Shown here: piece by piece, positions 7,368 through 16,044 of the stretch
Position numbering within the stretch: the stretch's first letter is position 1
How the letters are laid out: each line of letters begins with the position of its first letter
From: Magnetospirillum sp. 15-1
GTDB lineage: Bacteria > Pseudomonadota > Alphaproteobacteria > Rhodospirillales > Magnetospirillaceae
NCBI RefSeq assembly: GCF_900184795.1
Contig: NZ_FXXN01000016.1
Span: 62,001-126,000 of the forward strand
Direction: 5' to 3'
DNA: 64,000 nucleotides
Position numbers and translations under genes: made by a program
Notes under the pieces: generated by a model
What the model was told of the DNA's origin: nothing
What the model saw: the letters and a program-made list of their open reading frames with translations, nothing else
Database searches by the model: none

Positions 7368-8123
7368 ATGTTGAAGCTCAAACACAGCCTAGCCGCTCTG
7401 GCCGCGGTTTCTGCCCTGCTCGCTGGCGGAGCGGTGTATGCGGCCGATCATGCTGCCCCCAAGAAGGGCAAGTCGGTCGGTGAGGAGGGCTATGTGTGGA
7501 ACGCCGGCGGTGGCGAAGAGGACGAGGCTCTCGGCCTTAAGCCCGACCTCAAGAACGGCCGTGAAGTGTATGAAGTTTGCTCGGCCTGCCATCAGCCGGA
7601 AGGCTGGGGTCTGCCTGACGGCACCTTCCCGCAGCTGGCCGGCCAGCACTACAAAGTCATCATCAAGCAGCTGGCCGACATTCGCGCTCTGAACCGCGAA
7701 AACCCGACCATGTATCCCTTCGCCCTGCCGAGCCAGATCGGTGGCCCGCAGGCGGTCGCCGATGTCGCCGGTTACATCCAGACCCTGAAAATGAGCCCGG
7801 AAAACGGTAAGGGCGATGGCAAGGACCCGGCGCTGGGCAAGAAGCTTTACGCCGACAATTGCACCCGCTGCCACGGTGCCGCCGGCGAGGGCGACAACGA
7901 GAAGTTCTATCCGCGCATCGAGGCACAGCACTACGCCTATTTGCTGCGCCAGTTCAATGAGATCAAGGCCGGCAAGCGCCGCAATGCCAATCCGGATATG
8001 GTCAAGCAGATTCACGACTTCACCGATCAGGAGACCCGTGCCGTTCTCGACTACGTCTCCCGGCTGGTTCCGCCCAAGGAAAAGGTTGCGCCCAAGGGCT
8101 GGAAAAATCCTGACTTCCAGTAG
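7368..8123 (+). CDS. nosC2: Dihaem cytochrome c (NosC2-type) of the nos cluster
   Basis: The 251-residue product has a signal peptide (MLKLKHSLAALAAVSALLAG) and two c-type haem motifs, CSACH (about residue 70) and CTRCH (about residue 166). A charged spacer precedes each. It is larger than the first cytochrome and carries a GEEGYVWNAGGGEED segment before the first haem. It is likely a periplasmic electron carrier between the quinol-oxidising membrane proteins and NosZ. The start is ATG 7368 with GGAG upstream, 59 bases after the preceding cytochrome gene. Confidence 0.88.
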   Translation: MLKLKHSLAALAAVSALLAGGAVYAADHAAPKKGKSVGEEGYVWNAGGGEEDEALGLKPDLKNGREVYEVCSACHQPEGWGLPDGTFPQLAGQHYKVIIKQLADIRALNRENPTMYPFALPSQIGGPQAVADVAGYIQTLKMSPENGKGDGKDPALGKKLYADNCTRCHGAAGEGDNEKFYPRIEAQHYAYLLRQFNEIKAGKRRNANPDMVKQIHDFTDQETRAVLDYVSRLVPPKEKVAPKGWKNPDFQ

Positions 8124-8218
8124 ATTTTTCTGATATAAGGTGGATAATGGGGCGGCGTCCGAACTTCCGGTCGCCGCCCTCCCTCCGATCCACCTGACCA
8201 GCCAACGGGGTAACTTCC

Positions 8219-8887
8219 ATGGCCAATAACAGCAAGAGCAAGCCGACGCTCGTGCGAATTCTTACCGTGATCGCCATGCTTTTCATCGGCGGCGCGTATT
8301 TCTCACCCATCTGGTGGGTGGCGCTGAAGGCTCCCAACTATCCGGCCGAGACCTTCCCCGACGGTATCCGTATTCACTTCCACGTCAACGGCGTCTTCAA
8401 CGGCTGCTCCAGCCAGGAGAAGCCCAAGGACGCCAAGGAAGCCGCCTGGGGCGACGAGGAAGGCGGCCTGGACTGCGTCCACGAGATGAATGTGATCAAC
8501 CACTTCATCGGCATGGAGCCCATCGAGGTCGGCGCCAAGTACGAGATCAAGGCCGCTCCCTACCTGTTTTCCCTGGTCGGCGTGATGCTTCTGGCCTTCC
8601 TGTTCTATGCCGGGCCGTTCTGGTGGGTGCTGCCCTTCTCGGGCATCGTCATTCCCGTGGCCTTCGTCGTCGACTACTCGGCCTGGCTGTGGTGGTTCGG
8701 CCATAATCTGCGCGCCTGGGCGGCCTTCTCGGTCAAGCCGTTCATGCCCACCGTGTTCGGTGACGGCAAGGTGGCGCAGTTCTCCACCTACTCGTATCCC
8801 CATTACGGCTTCGGTCTGCTGATGGCCGGGTCGCTGTGCCTGATCCTGGCGTTGCTGCTGCAGCGCAAGGCGCTCAAGTCGGAATAG
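8219..8887 (+). CDS. nosB: NosB-like integral membrane protein of clade II nos cluster
   Basis: This 222-residue membrane protein has an N-terminal transmembrane helix (about 12-34), a periplasmic segment of about 85 residues containing two Cys (FNGCSS, LDCVHEMN) and several His (IHFHVNG, NHFIGMEP), then three more helices (about 118-140, 140-165, 195-217). Clade II nos operons carry such a protein, often called NosB, next to nosZ or nosD; its biochemical role is unknown. Position between the cytochromes and nosD fits. The His/Cys-containing loop suggests metal or haem contact, but this is inference. The start is ATG 8219 after an AACGGGG site. Confidence 0.72.
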   Translation: MANNSKSKPTLVRILTVIAMLFIGGAYFSPIWWVALKAPNYPAETFPDGIRIHFHVNGVFNGCSSQEKPKDAKEAAWGDEEGGLDCVHEMNVINHFIGMEPIEVGAKYEIKAAPYLFSLVGVMLLAFLFYAGPFWWVLPFSGIVIPVAFVVDYSAWLWWFGHNLRAWAAFSVKPFMPTVFGDGKVAQFSTYSYPHYGFGLLMAGSLCLILALLLQRKALKSE

Positions 8888-8924
8888 TCCCGTTCGCAAT
8901 CCGGCGGGAGCGGAGACGAGGTTG

Positions 8925-10397
8925 ATGGTCGTGTGGTTCAAGACCTTTTCAAAGTCTAAACTGGCGATATTGGCCCTCGTCTTCGCCGCCGGGCTGTCCC
9001 CCGCCGGGGCCGCCCCTCAGGGACCCCAGGGGTTGGATGGCGAGCCGCTGCTGGATTCCACCCTGCTGCAGGCGCTGATCGACATCGCGCAGCCCGGCCA
9101 AGTCATCACTCCGCCGCCGGGGCGCTACCGATCCCATCTGGTGATCAGCAAGCCGATCATCTTCGACGGCAAGAATCAGGTGATCCTGGACGGCGAGGGC
9201 ACCGGCTCGGTGCTGTGGATCAAGACCGACGGCGCCATCGTGCGCAACTTCCGCATCACTAACAGCGGTCCCAACCACGCCCAGCAGGATGCCGGCATCC
9301 AGGTGCGCGGCAAGAACAACGTGGTCGAGGACAACCGGATGGACAACGTGCTGTTCGGGTTCAGCCTCGAACAGTCCGAGTACAATACCGTCCGGCGCAA
9401 CAAGGTCGAGGGCAAGAGGATCAGCCTGGGCCGGCGCGGCGACGGCATCAAGCTGTGGTACTCGCACCATAACCTGATCGAAGACAACGAATTCACCAGC
9501 GGCCGCGACATCGTCTTCTGGTACGCAACCCACAACCGCTTCGTCGGCAACCGGCAGAGCGGTGGGCGTTATGGCCTGCACCTGATGCAGGCCCAGTACA
9601 ACATCGCGGAGAACAACTATTTCTTCGACAATTCCACCGGCATATCGATGATGTACGATACCGGCGACGAATTGCGGAACAACGTCATCGCCAAGGCCAT
9701 CGGGGCGGCCGGCGTCTGCATTTCCATGAAGGAAAGCAGCGACGTGGTGATCGAGAACAACGACATTCTCTATTGCTCGCAGGGTATTTCCATCGACGTG
9801 GCGCCCTATGAGCCGGATACCAAGAATGTCATCCGCGCCAATCGCATCGCCTATAACGACATGGGCGTGGCCTTCCTCAACGACTGGAAGGGCAACGAGT
9901 TCACCGGCAACCTGTTCACCGGCAACATCACCGAAGTGGCGGTCTATGGCGGCGGCAGCGCCAAGCGCAACCTCTGGGATTCCAACCGCTGGGAGGATTA
10001 CCAGGGCTTCGACCGCGATGGCGACGGCATCGGCGACAAGCCCCACCGGCTGTACAACTACGCCGGCCGGGTGTGGATGGACAAGCCCAATACCCGCTTC
10101 TTCAAGGGCACGCCGCTGCTGGAGGTTCTGGACTTCCTCGACCGTCTGGCGCCGTTCTCCGAGCCGGTGCTGATGCTGGAGGACAAGCATCCGCTGGTCG
10201 CCTCCGACGCCAAGGTCAAGGCCGGATCGACCCTCGACGCCACCGAGGATCTGCGCAAGAACCCCGACCGCCCCAAGCCGGCGGGCGAGGCCCCCATCGC
10301 CCATGACAAGGTGAGCGGGCCGGGCGGGGCCACTACCGGCCGGCGGGGCTCGCTCGAGCCCCAGCGCGGCCCTATCGGGAGCAAGGATGATGACTGA
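8925..10397 (+). CDS. nosD: NosD, periplasmic copper-site assembly protein
   Basis: NosD is needed for assembly of the CuZ centre of NosZ, together with the ABC transporter NosFY. This 490-residue protein has an N-terminal signal sequence and a right-handed parallel beta-helix of repeated CASH/NosD units, seen as recurring N-N-V-x-x-N-x-hydrophobic motifs (ENNYFFDN, RNNVIAK, ENNDILY). It has a Pro/Lys-rich C-terminal tail. ATG 8925 is preferred to TTG 8922. Its 3' end overlaps nosG by 11 bases, which implies translational coupling. Confidence 0.93.
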   Translation: MVVWFKTFSKSKLAILALVFAAGLSPAGAAPQGPQGLDGEPLLDSTLLQALIDIAQPGQVITPPPGRYRSHLVISKPIIFDGKNQVILDGEGTGSVLWIKTDGAIVRNFRITNSGPNHAQQDAGIQVRGKNNVVEDNRMDNVLFGFSLEQSEYNTVRRNKVEGKRISLGRRGDGIKLWYSHHNLIEDNEFTSGRDIVFWYATHNRFVGNRQSGGRYGLHLMQAQYNIAENNYFFDNSTGISMMYDTGDELRNNVIAKAIGAAGVCISMKESSDVVIENNDILYCSQGISIDVAPYEPDTKNVIRANRIAYNDMGVAFLNDWKGNEFTGNLFTGNITEVAVYGGGSAKRNLWDSNRWEDYQGFDRDGDGIGDKPHRLYNYAGRVWMDKPNTRFFKGTPLLEVLDFLDRLAPFSEPVLMLEDKHPLVASDAKVKAGSTLDATEDLRKNPDRPKPAGEAPIAHDKVSGPGGATTGRRGSLEPQRGPIGSKDDD

Positions 10398-11154
10398 GCA
10401 AAACGCGCCGCCCAAGGCCGGTCCGGCGCCGCTTCCCAACAACAAGACCCGCCGTCAGATCATGCGCTCCATCGCCATGGGCGGCGCGGTGATCGGGGCG
10501 TCGCTGTTCGGATTCTTTCCCGTGCTCCGCAAGTGGACGCCACGGCTGCGCCCGCCGGGCGCCATCGACGAGACCGAGTTTCTCGCCGCCTGCATCAAAT
10601 GCGGCCAGTGCGTGCAGGTTTGCCCGGTGAGGGCCATCCGCCTGGGCGACCTGGACGAGGGCTTCGGAGTGGGCGTGCCCTACATTCCGGCCCGCGAGCA
10701 GGCCTGCGATTTCTCGTGCGACGCGGTGCAGTGCGTGCTGGCCTGCCCCACCGGGGCGCTCAGCCACACTATCAGCAAGCGCGAGGAGGTCCGCATGGGC
10801 CTCGCCCGCCTGGACCGCCCCAATGCCTGCCTGGCCCGCAAGGGCGAGGGGTACAAGGGGGCGGCCCGACCGGCTCCCTTCAAGGGCGTTCACCGCTATG
10901 CCGAGATCGACCGCTGGAAGCCGGTCAAGCTGGCCGAGTACAAATACGACCTGGAGGTTTGCGACCTGTGCGTCCGCGAATGCCCGGTTCCCAACGCCAT
11001 CAGCATGGAGCCCGTGAGCAATGACCCCGCCGACAAGCGCCGCACTCCCGTGGTGCATCAGGCCTGCGTCGGCTGCGGCATGTGCGAGATGATCTGCCCG
11101 ACCGAGGCGGCCTCCATCGTCGTCGACATCCGGCGCAAGTGGGGAGACGCGTGA
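10387..11154 (+). CDS. nosG: NosG, polyferredoxin (NapG-like) of menaquinol dehydrogenase
   Basis: This 255-residue protein has an N-terminal transmembrane or signal segment (about 23-42) followed by four [4Fe-4S] clusters: CIKCGQCVQVCP, a CDFSC/CVLACP group, CDLCVRECP and CVGCGMCEMICP. It is the NapG homologue of clade II nos clusters. In Wolinella-type systems NosG/NosH form a quinol dehydrogenase complex that passes electrons towards periplasmic cytochromes c and NosZ. It starts inside the end of nosD (ATG 10387 or 10390), and its stop overlaps the nosH ATG by one base. Confidence 0.92.
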   Translation: MMTEQNAPPKAGPAPLPNNKTRRQIMRSIAMGGAVIGASLFGFFPVLRKWTPRLRPPGAIDETEFLAACIKCGQCVQVCPVRAIRLGDLDEGFGVGVPYIPAREQACDFSCDAVQCVLACPTGALSHTISKREEVRMGLARLDRPNACLARKGEGYKGAARPAPFKGVHRYAEIDRWKPVKLAEYKYDLEVCDLCVRECPVPNAISMEPVSNDPADKRRTPVVHQACVGCGMCEMICPTEAASIVVDIRRKWGDA

Positions 11155-12116
11155 TGAAACTCCTCACCTCGCTGAAGATCATGCTGGGCGCCGCGCCCCA
11201 GCGGCCCACCAGCTACACTCCCGAGGCCCTGGCCATGCAGGAGGCCAAGCGGCTGGTCAAGGGACCGGAGCGGGCCAAGGAAATCAAGGCCGCCCACGCC
11301 GAGCACTCCAGCCACAAGTGGCGCAACATCCGCTGGGCGACGCTGATCATGGTCAACATGATCTTCGTGCTGTCGTTCCGCTTCGACGTGCAACTGGTGG
11401 AAGGGGCGCTGACCGCGTCTCGGGTCATCGGCTTTCACTTCGCCGACCTGAACTCGGCCATCCAGGTGATGCTGGCCTACAAGGTCATTTTGATCAATCT
11501 GGTGATCGGCACCGGCACGGTGCTGTTCATGTGGTGGCTGCTGGGCGGGCGTACCTTCTGCTCGTGGACCTGCCCCTACCACCTGCTGGCCGAGATCGCG
11601 GAAAAGATCCATCTGGCGCTGGCCAAGCGCAAGATGGTGGTGGATTACCCGCTGCATCGCGGCTCGCGGACCGTGCTTTATGTGGTCTTCGCCCTTCTGG
11701 CCTTCGTCAGCGGCTATACGGTGTTCGAGTCCATCTCGCCCACCGGCATCGTGTCGCGCGCCCTGATCTACGGGCCGGGCCTCGCCATGATCTGGGTGCT
11801 GGGTCTGCTGGCCTACGAGATCATCTTCATCCGCCGTATGTGGTGCCGCTACATCTGCCCGATCGGCCTGACCTACGGCTTCGTCGGAGCGGTGTCGCCC
11901 ACCAGGGTGACCTACAATATGGAGAACTGCCTGCACGAGGGGGACTGCCGCAAGGTCTGCCTGGTGCCCCATGTGCTGGAATGCACCAAGAAGACCTATG
12001 CCGATGACGTCAACATCGCCATCGGCGCCGATTGCACCCGCTGCGGCCTGTGCATCGACGCCTGTCCCACCGGGTCTCTGAAATACGAGATCAAGGGACT
12101 GAGCAAGCTGTTGTAG
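11154..12116 (+). CDS. nosH: NosH, membrane quinol dehydrogenase subunit (NapH-like)
   Basis: The 320-residue product has four transmembrane helices (about residues 60-80, 105-125, 175-195, 205-230). It has two cytoplasmic CxxxCP motifs (FCSWTCPYH, WCRYICPIG), as in NapH/NosR-type proteins, and a C-terminal ferredoxin-like Cys group (CTRCGLCIDACP) plus CLHEGDCRKVCLVPH. With NosG it should oxidise (mena)quinol and feed electrons to the nos cytochromes. ATG 11154 overlaps the nosG stop by one base and has GGGGAGA upstream. Confidence 0.92.
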   Translation: MKLLTSLKIMLGAAPQRPTSYTPEALAMQEAKRLVKGPERAKEIKAAHAEHSSHKWRNIRWATLIMVNMIFVLSFRFDVQLVEGALTASRVIGFHFADLNSAIQVMLAYKVILINLVIGTGTVLFMWWLLGGRTFCSWTCPYHLLAEIAEKIHLALAKRKMVVDYPLHRGSRTVLYVVFALLAFVSGYTVFESISPTGIVSRALIYGPGLAMIWVLGLLAYEIIFIRRMWCRYICPIGLTYGFVGAVSPTRVTYNMENCLHEGDCRKVCLVPHVLECTKKTYADDVNIAIGADCTRCGLCIDACPTGSLKYEIKGLSKLL

Positions 12117-12178
12117 GTTGATGCCTTGCTCCGGAGTTGGGCCGGAGCGGGCGAGGGCAAAGAGGATATGCGGCAGGA

Positions 12179-13024
12179 ATGATCGTTTTCGACAACGTCT
12201 CCAAGACCTTCAAGCGCCACCGGGTGCTGGACGGCGTCAGCCTGTCCATCGACAAGGGCGAGCGGATCGCGCTGGTGGGCTCCAACGGCGCGGGCAAGAC
12301 CACCCTGATCCGTTGCCTGCTGGGCGAGTACCTGCACGAGGGCTCGGTCACCGTCAACGGCGTGCCGCCGCGCGGCAACCGCAAGACCGTGTTGTCCCAT
12401 GTGGGCTTCGTGCCGCAGATTCCGCCGCCGCTCAAGATGCCGGTGGGGGAACTGGTCAACTTCTCGGCCGCCGTCTGCGGCTCGGACCCCGAGCGCATCA
12501 TCACCATGGTGCGTGAGCTGGGCCTGGATTGGGACATGGTGCGCGGGCGGCCCTTCGTGAAGCTGTCGGGCGGCATGAAGCAGAAGATGCTGATCGGCAT
12601 CGCGCTGGGCCGCGATTCCGACCTGCTGATCATGGACGAGCCCGCCGCCAATCTGGACCCCGAGGCCCGGCACATCTTCTTCCACCTGCTGCACGAGCGG
12701 AAGGACAACGCCGTCATGCTGATCACCAGCCACCGCCTGGACGAGGTGGCGGCGCTGGTCAACCGCGTGGTGGAGATGGATCAGGGCAAGGTGGCGCTGG
12801 ACGACCGGGTGGCCGACGACGTCGACATGACGGCGCGTCTCGATTGCCTGGTGCGCCTGACCCGGGCCGAGCCCGCCTTCGCGCGCGCCATGGGCGACTG
12901 GCAGTTCGTCGCCGAAGACGGCGGCGTGGCATGGCGGGGCGTGGTCAACGGCCCAGACCGGTTGCGCTTTCTGGGCGTTCTCGCCCGCTATGCCGGTCTG
13001 GTGGCCGGTATCGAGATGAAATAG
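12179..13024 (+). CDS. nosF: NosF, ABC transporter ATPase for NosZ maturation
   Basis: This 281-residue ATPase has Walker A GSNGAGKTT (about residues 38-46), the Q-loop near GFVPQIPP, signature LSGGMKQK, Walker B LLIMDEPAANLDP and the switch His in ITSHRLDE. NosF pairs with the permease NosY and works with NosD to supply sulfur or another factor for CuZ in the periplasm. The start ATG 12179 follows AGGA; an upstream in-frame extension to 12137 has no ribosome site. It lies 62 bases after nosH and is followed by nosL and nosY. Confidence 0.93.
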   Translation: MIVFDNVSKTFKRHRVLDGVSLSIDKGERIALVGSNGAGKTTLIRCLLGEYLHEGSVTVNGVPPRGNRKTVLSHVGFVPQIPPPLKMPVGELVNFSAAVCGSDPERIITMVRELGLDWDMVRGRPFVKLSGGMKQKMLIGIALGRDSDLLIMDEPAANLDPEARHIFFHLLHERKDNAVMLITSHRLDEVAALVNRVVEMDQGKVALDDRVADDVDMTARLDCLVRLTRAEPAFARAMGDWQFVAEDGGVAWRGVVNGPDRLRFLGVLARYAGLVAGIEMK

Positions 13025-13035
13025 GAGCCGATGCC

Positions 13036-13545
13036 ATGTGCCAGCATCACGGCCAGACTCATGATGTCAGCCGCCGCCGCTTCCTGGCCCTGGTGCCGGG
13101 CATGGTCCTCGCCGTCTCGGCCTGCGGCCAGTCGACCACCGGGCCGGCCGAGATCAAGTGGGGGCGCGAGACCTGCGAGTATTGCGGCATGATCATCGAC
13201 GACCCCCATTTCGCCGCCCAGGTGCGCGGCGCCGACCACAAGGTGCACAAGTTCGACGATCTGGGCGACGCCGTGCTGTGGATGGCCAAGCAGGGCTGGG
13301 CCGACGACGTGGCCGTGGAATTCTGGGTGGGCGGCGTCGAGACCGGCCAGTGGCTGGACGGCCGCAAGGCCTTCTACATCGACGGCCAGCATACCCCCAT
13401 GGCCCACGGCTACGGCGCCCTCGATACGGGGCGGAGCGGCACCGTCGACTATACCGCCATGAAGACCGCGGTGCTGGCCCGGGGCTCCACCAGCCGCTGC
13501 GAGCCCTCGGAGACTCCCTCGGACACCACGACGCGAGACGGCTGA
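13036..13545 (+). CDS. nosL: NosL, copper-binding lipoprotein
   Basis: NosL is an outer-membrane-facing Cu(I) lipoprotein that hands copper to apo-NosZ. This 169-residue protein has an N-terminal RRRFLAL segment, a hydrophobic stretch and a lipobox (LAVSAC), then the family motif TCEYCGMIIDD with the copper-binding Cys-Met. Later conserved regions (HKFDD, AFYIDG, TPMAHG) also fit NosL. An extra N-terminal CQHHGQTHD could bind metal. ATG 13036 is preferred over ATG 13031, which is out of frame. The stop overlaps the nosY start. Confidence 0.92.
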   Translation: MCQHHGQTHDVSRRRFLALVPGMVLAVSACGQSTTGPAEIKWGRETCEYCGMIIDDPHFAAQVRGADHKVHKFDDLGDAVLWMAKQGWADDVAVEFWVGGVETGQWLDGRKAFYIDGQHTPMAHGYGALDTGRSGTVDYTAMKTAVLARGSTSRCEPSETPSDTTTRDG

Positions 13546-14372
13546 TGAATGCGCTTTATCTTACCGCCCGGCTGGACATCGCGGAATCCCTGCGGTCCCG
13601 CTGGTTCATGTTCTACTCCATCGTGTTCGGCGGCATCGTGGTGCTGCTGTTCGTGTTCGGCCTGACCGAATCGCGCATCCTGGGCTTCACCGGCCTGTCG
13701 CGCCTGCTGGTGACCTATATCCAGTTGTGCGTCGCCATTTTGCCGGTATTCATCCTGATCACCACGGTCCGGTCGGTGGCGGGCGACCGCGACGCCGGGG
13801 TGTTCGAATACATGCTGTCCCTGCCGGTGCCGCTCTATGCCTGGTTCTGGGGCAAGATGGTCGGCCGCTTCGTGGTGGTGTTCCTGCCGGTTTTCGGTGC
13901 CATGGCGGTGGCCGCGGTCTATGCCGCCCTGCGCGGCATCGAGGTGGATTGGAGCCTGTTCGTGCTCTATACCGCCCTGCTGGTGGCTCTGGCCTGGGCG
14001 TTCCTGGGGATCGGCATGCTGATCTCCACCCTGGCGCGCACCCCCGACGTGGCCCAGACCGGCGCCTTCCTCACCTGGCTGGTGCTGCTGCTGTTCCTCG
14101 ACCTCATTCTGCTGGGCCTGATGATCCGCGAGCGTCTGCCACTGGAACTGATCGTCGGCATCGCCGTGGCCAATCCGCTGCAGAGCTTCCGCACCGCCGC
14201 CATCCTGCTGTTCGACCCGCAGATGGTGGTTCTGGGGCCAAGCTCCTATGTGATCCTCGACGCGCTGGGCCGCAGCGGCTATCTTACATTCGCACTTGCT
14301 TATCCAGTGGCGCTGGGCACCGTCAGCGCCGGGATCGGCTATTTCCTGTTCCGTCGAGGTGACCTTCCTTGA
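13545..14372 (+). CDS. nosY: NosY, ABC transporter permease
   Basis: NosY is the six-helix membrane partner of NosF. This 275-residue protein shows about six hydrophobic helices and the ABC-2 feature RSVAGDRDAGVFEYMLSLPV. It has conserved WGKMVGRF before helix 3. It starts at ATG 13545, overlapping the nosL stop by one base. Its own stop overlaps the TTG start of the menG/ubiE gene, so the nos and quinone genes appear to be one translationally coupled run. Confidence 0.92.
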   Translation: MNALYLTARLDIAESLRSRWFMFYSIVFGGIVVLLFVFGLTESRILGFTGLSRLLVTYIQLCVAILPVFILITTVRSVAGDRDAGVFEYMLSLPVPLYAWFWGKMVGRFVVVFLPVFGAMAVAAVYAALRGIEVDWSLFVLYTALLVALAWAFLGIGMLISTLARTPDVAQTGAFLTWLVLLLFLDLILLGLMIRERLPLELIVGIAVANPLQSFRTAAILLFDPQMVVLGPSSYVILDALGRSGYLTFALAYPVALGTVSAGIGYFLFRRGDLP

Positions 14373-15100
14373 CCTCTTCGCTGTCCGGTACTTTCGGCTT
14401 CCAGTCGGTTAGCCCCGAGGAGCGCGAGCAGCGCATCCGCGCCGTGTTCAACGCCGTGGCGCCGCGCTACGACCTGATGAACGACGTGATGAGCTTCGGC
14501 ATCCATCGTCTGTGGAAGCGGGCGATGGTCAAGGCCGCCCGTCCGGCGGCCGGGCAGGTGATCGTCGATCTGGCCGGCGGCACCGGCGATGTGGCCCGTC
14601 TGCTGGCCGGTCGCGACCGCCGGGTGATGGTCTGCGACCCCTCGCCCGAGATGATGGCGGTGGGGGAAACGCGTTGCCAGGGGCTGGGCATCGAGTTCGT
14701 GGAGGGCAAGGCCGAGGCCATGCCGTTCGACACCAATTCGGTGGACACCCTGACCATCGCCTTCGGCCTGAGGAACGCCACCAGCCCGGAGGCGGCGCTG
14801 GCCGAGATCCATCGGGTGCTCAAGCCCGGCGGCTGGTTCGTCTGCCTTGAATTCTCCAAGCCCTGGGCGCTGATCCGGCCGTTCTACGACGCCTATTCCT
14901 TCCACGTGATTCCGCGCCTGGGCGCCTGGATCGCCCGCGAGCCCGCCGCCTATGCCTATCTGGTGGAATCCATCCGCCGCTTCCCCGACCAGCGCGAGAT
15001 GGCCGGGCTGATGCGTACGGCCGGCTTCGAGCGCATCCATTGGCGCAACCTGTCGGCCGGTATCGCCTGTCTGCATTCCGGTGTGAAGCCCGCGTCATGA
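14369..15100 (+). CDS. menG: UbiE/MenG-type quinone C-methyltransferase
   Basis: The 243-residue SAM methyltransferase has motif I VIVDLAGGTGDVA and the UbiE/MenG signatures YDLMNDVMSFGIHRLWK and FGLRNATSPEAAL. It methylates the ring of demethylmenaquinone (MenG) or the equivalent ubiquinone precursor (UbiE). The coupled downstream gene is MenA, which favours a menaquinone role, so menG is used; sequence alone cannot exclude UbiE. The TTG start at 14369 overlaps the nosY stop (TTGA), and its stop overlaps the menA start (ATGA). Confidence 0.88.
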   Translation: MTSSLSGTFGFQSVSPEEREQRIRAVFNAVAPRYDLMNDVMSFGIHRLWKRAMVKAARPAAGQVIVDLAGGTGDVARLLAGRDRRVMVCDPSPEMMAVGETRCQGLGIEFVEGKAEAMPFDTNSVDTLTIAFGLRNATSPEAALAEIHRVLKPGGWFVCLEFSKPWALIRPFYDAYSFHVIPRLGAWIAREPAAYAYLVESIRRFPDQREMAGLMRTAGFERIHWRNLSAGIACLHSGVKPAS

Positions 15101-16044
15101 AGCTCGATCCCGGCCAGCCCGAGCCGCCGTCGCTGATCATCGATGGGCAGCGTTCCAGCCGGGCCGACCAGCCGCCGGACGGCTGGCGGTTGTGGCTTCT
15201 GGCCATCCGTCCCAAGACCCTGACCATTTCCATCGCCCCGGTGGTGGCCGGCAGCGCCCTGGCCTGGGCCGATGCCCACAGCCTGGACCCGCGTCCCTTC
15301 GCCGCCTCGCTGTTCGGCGCCCTGGCCATCCAGGCGGGAACCAATCTCTACAACGACGTGGGCGATGCGCTCAGGGGCGGCGACCAGCCGCTGCGCCAGG
15401 GGCCGCCGCGCATCACCGCGCTCGGCTGGGCGACGCCGGAGCGGGTCAAGCGCGCCGCGCTGTCCTGTTTCGCCCTGGCCGCCCTGGTGGGCCTCTATCT
15501 CGTCTGGCTGGGCGGCTGGCCCATCGTCGCCCTGGGCCTGGCCTCGCTGGTGGCCGGCTGGGCCTATTCCGGCGGCCCCAAGCCCATCGCCTATACGCCC
15601 ACCGGCGAAGCCTTCGTCATCGCCTTCTTCGGCATCGGCGCGGTGGGCGGGACCTATTACCTGCAGACCCTATCCCTGACCGGTCAGTCGATCATCGTCG
15701 GGGCGGCCATCGGCGCGGTGGCGGCGGCGGTGTTGCTGGCCAACAATTATCGCGATATGGAGCCCGACCGTCTGGCCGGGCGCCGGACCCTGGCCATCCG
15801 CGCCGGGGTCGAGGCGTCCAAGGCCATCTACGGCGCGCTGCTGCTGTTGCCCATCGCCCTGCTGGCCTCGCCGCTGGGGCCTAAGGGCGGCTGGCTCTGC
15901 CTGGGGGCGCTACCCGTCGCGCTGCGGCTGATCCTGCGTTTCGCCACCCAGGCGCGGGGGCCGGCCTTCAACGCCATTCTGGCCTCGACGGCGCGCTTCC
16001 AACTGCTGCTGGCTTTCCTTCTGGCCCTGGGGGTGACGCTGTGA
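15097..16044 (+). CDS. menA: MenA-like 1,4-dihydroxy-2-naphthoate polyprenyltransferase
   Basis: This 315-residue UbiA-superfamily membrane prenyltransferase has eight or nine hydrophobic helices. The first Asp-rich motif is NLYNDVGDALRGGDQ (about residue 87) and the second NNYRDMEPDRLAGRRT (about residue 213), a MenA pattern. It attaches the prenyl tail to DHNA in menaquinone synthesis. An N-terminal 30-residue hydrophilic extension precedes the first helix (WLLAIRPKTLTISIAPV). ATG 15097 overlaps the menG stop. Other men genes are not in the window, so DHNA would have to come from elsewhere, perhaps the futalosine route, in which case the exact substrate differs. Confidence 0.85.
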   Translation: MKLDPGQPEPPSLIIDGQRSSRADQPPDGWRLWLLAIRPKTLTISIAPVVAGSALAWADAHSLDPRPFAASLFGALAIQAGTNLYNDVGDALRGGDQPLRQGPPRITALGWATPERVKRAALSCFALAALVGLYLVWLGGWPIVALGLASLVAGWAYSGGPKPIAYTPTGEAFVIAFFGIGAVGGTYYLQTLSLTGQSIIVGAAIGAVAAAVLLANNYRDMEPDRLAGRRTLAIRAGVEASKAIYGALLLLPIALLASPLGPKGGWLCLGALPVALRLILRFATQARGPAFNAILASTARFQLLLAFLLALGVTL